Shown in pieces: positions 18,777 through 20,000 of a DNA stretch of 20,000 nt. This DNA comes from Penaeus vannamei (lineage: Eukaryota; Arthropoda; Malacostraca; Decapoda; Penaeidae). How positions within the stretch are numbered: position 1 is the first letter of the stretch; each line of letters opens with the position of its first letter. The DNA lies in NCBI RefSeq assembly GCF_042767895.1, contig NC_091558.1, positions 13,033,779 through 13,053,778 on the forward strand. The letters run 5' to 3'. A program made the translations under genes and the position numbers. The notes under the pieces are model-generated. The model worked only from the letters and a program-made list of their open reading frames with translations. It had not been told where the DNA came from and searched no databases.

Positions 18777-19045
18777 CCATCCCTCCCTGCGCCGCACTCA
18801 TTTCCCTCCCTCCTCTCGCGGTACACATTTCCCTCCCTCCCTCCTCTCGCCGCAGATATTTCCCTCCCTCCCTCCCTCCTCTCACCGCAGACATTTCCCT
18901 CCCTCCTTGCGTTGCACACACTTCCCTCATTCCTCTCGCCGCACTCATTTCCCTCCCTCCCTCCTCTCGCCGCACTCATTTCCCTCCCTCTCTCCCTCCT
19001 CTCGCCGCACTCATTTCCCTCCCTCCTTCCTCGCTCCATCACCTC
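18777..19045. repeat. CCCT-rich minisatellite with 120-bp higher-order unit
   Basis: Units begin ATTTCCCTCCC and end CGCCGCACTC or a variant. Starts are 18800, 18827, 18858, 18893, 18920, 18947, 18978 and 19013, giving lengths 27, 31, 35, 27, 27, 31, 35 and a partial unit. Sizes differ by 4 bp, one extra CCCT. The series 27-31-35-27 repeats from 18920, so a 120-bp block was duplicated; units 4 and 8 share the CCTCCTT variant, which supports this. Unit lengths are mostly not multiples of three, so it is not a protein repeat. Confidence 0.9.
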
Positions 19046-19364
19046 GCCGTCACCGCCTCCCCTTCGGCTCCCAGCGTCAAGCACCGGCACCTCTTCAAGG
19101 CTGTATCCAAACATCCACAAGGGCAGCGCTGGCTTGCATAATGATCTCCTCTCACGTCTTCACACCCTTCGTCATCCTCTTCCACATCGATTTCCCACCC
19201 TTGGTCTTATCTATTTTTTTCTGACTCTCTCCCCGCTCGTAATTTATCATCTTTTTCTCTCGGCTTTCGGTATTTTTCCCCTCCATCATTCACTCTTGGT
19301 GTCTCATTTTCCCCCCTGTCTCTCTTCTCCTTCTTCTCTGCCGTCTTTCTGGGTCTTCTTACAG
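19046..19364 (+). other. Pyrimidine-biased stretch ending in a strong 3' splice-like signal
   Basis: C/T-rich but not repetitive. The last 50 bases (about 19315-19364) are nearly all pyrimidine and end in CTTCTTACAG. This is the best 3' splice-site match I noticed in the window. No gene is recognised upstream. Confidence 0.35.
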
Positions 19365-19666
19365 TTCTTATGATCGAAGCGGCGGGGGCTGTGGGGGCTC
19401 AGGTGGTCCCAGTGAGTCAGAAGCGGAGAAAATGTTGGAGTGGCGAGGTTAAAATGAGACCGTCCTTTTGGGTATCGCCGCCCGAAGAGGATGAACTAAT
19501 TCACCCGAAACGTCGCGGCTTCTGTTTATTTCTGTATGTCGTCGTAGTGTTGTTTTGTTTTTCTTTTGTTCACATGTTTACTGGTGATGAGGGTCACAGA
19601 GAGAGAGAGAAAGAGATATATAGAGAGGGAGAGAGAGAGAGAGAGGGGGGGGGGTATTGTATCTGA
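19365..19666 (+). other. Possible exon or small membrane-protein ORF, unrecognised
   Basis: It follows the strong acceptor at 19364. A frame with a true ATG at 19370 runs 98 codons. Its first 45 residues are mixed and charged, followed by one hydrophobic stretch starting FCLFLYVVVV that could span a membrane. The last 25 residues (RE/KE/GG) are encoded by the (GA)n tract, so the C-terminus is repeat-derived. A second frame from the same acceptor is Gly/Ser-rich and open to about 19449, with donor-like CCCAGTGAGTC at 19408. The two alternatives weaken both, and there is no homology I recognise. Confidence 0.15.
19598..19654. repeat. (GA)n tract ending in (G)10
   Basis: GAGA-type repeat with TATATA and GGGA breaks, ending in ten G (19645-19654). 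Confidence 0.92.
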
Positions 19667-19783
19667 TGGATATGGTCAGATGATCATCTTTGTCTCTGTG
19701 GCTGATAGATAAATAGAACCTTGACCAGGTGAATCATTATAAGCTTTGTAATGTTGGTCATATACACGTTCTCTCATTTGCAG

Positions 19784-19940
19784 CACAGAAGCCCTGGACT
19801 TTATATTAGGGAAGATTATAAATCACTTCTTTTATGTCTTGTTCTGCATTTTCAGGGTCATTAAGAAGACCGACAGTGAGATCATTGCCTTAGTCAGACC
19901 CGCCTACGTCGCCTCTCCCTTGGGTGTTTTCCGAGAATGA
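19784..19940 (+). other. Possible terminal exon, unrecognised
   Basis: TTCTCTCATTTGCAG (ending 19783) is a good acceptor. A frame from 19785 is open for 51 codons and stops with TGA at 19938-19940. A second acceptor, CTGCATTTTCAG (ending 19855), lies in the same phase, so either would keep the frame; the shorter product begins VIKKTDSEIIALVRPAY. ATTAAA, a variant poly(A) signal, follows near 19962. I do not recognise the peptide. The phase does not match the candidate at 19365. Confidence 0.18.
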
Positions 19941-20000
19941 GCAGAGTTAATTTACGACATATTAAAGAAAAAAAAATGTTGACCCGAGATGTCCTTTGTC

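Noticed and set aside
18777..19045. CRISPR-like array of direct repeats
   Set aside because: The repeats abut without unique spacers, unit length varies by CCCT steps, and the setting is eukaryotic. It is a minisatellite.

Overview
This window looks like non-coding DNA from an animal nuclear genome that is very rich in microsatellites. I found no protein-coding gene, tRNA, rRNA, transposase, reverse transcriptase or CRISPR array that I can support. By my own summing of intervals, about a third of the 20 kb is simple-sequence or tandem repeat: (GA)n/(TC)n, (TA)n, (CA)n, (CATA)n, (ATT)n/(ATC)n, (ACC)n, (TCC)n/(TTC)n and several minisatellites. Very long dinucleotide and ATT/ATC-type arrays packed this densely are typical of decapod crustaceans, especially penaeid shrimp. 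That assignment is an inference from composition; no marker gene confirms it. Every very long open frame runs through repeat DNA and has repeat-type residues (poly-SL, poly-RE, poly-YI, poly-TH). These are not genes.

Layout. 1-850: (GA)n block, then an ATT/ACT block. 1316-1960: purine-rich DNA that includes a degenerate ~47-bp minisatellite built on a GATCGATTGATA core. 1961-6150: the longest low-repeat stretch, with no convincing gene but some splice-like and CRE-like motifs. 6150-6415: ACTC/CA repeat. 6767-6881: near-perfect (TC)n. 6882-8547: mixed sequence with a CACCTG-rich, GC-box-rich stretch and a short first-exon-like motif. 8548-9440: (TC)n and pyrimidine tracts. 9486-9620: small, very CpG-dense island. 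9645-10600: ~950-bp composite TG/TA/CATA/CA array. 10601-11775: low-repeat DNA with a CRE/E-box composite. 11778-12029: tandem duplication. 12169-13022: TCC/TTC tract, then A-rich and TA arrays. 13346-13890: pyrimidine tract that switches to a purine tract. 14256-15735: two ATT/ATC-type trinucleotide fields around a GC-rich hairpin and a G-quadruplex-type run. 15957-17500: G-rich tract and mixed sequence. 17526-18025: TC/TTTCTC, GGGA and 70-bp repeats. 18487-19045: two abutting minisatellites, the second with a 27/31/35-bp higher-order organisation. 19365-20000: two exon-like open frames, unproven.

How it works together: there is no evident operon or pathway. The region is best read as intergenic or deep-intronic DNA, with a few GC/CpG-rich or motif-dense islands that could be promoters or enhancers. 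I do not see a new biological system. The strongest structural signals are the higher-order minisatellite at 18777-19045, the CpG-island-plus-alternating-array junction at 9486-10600, and the degenerate 47-bp minisatellite at 1485-1830.
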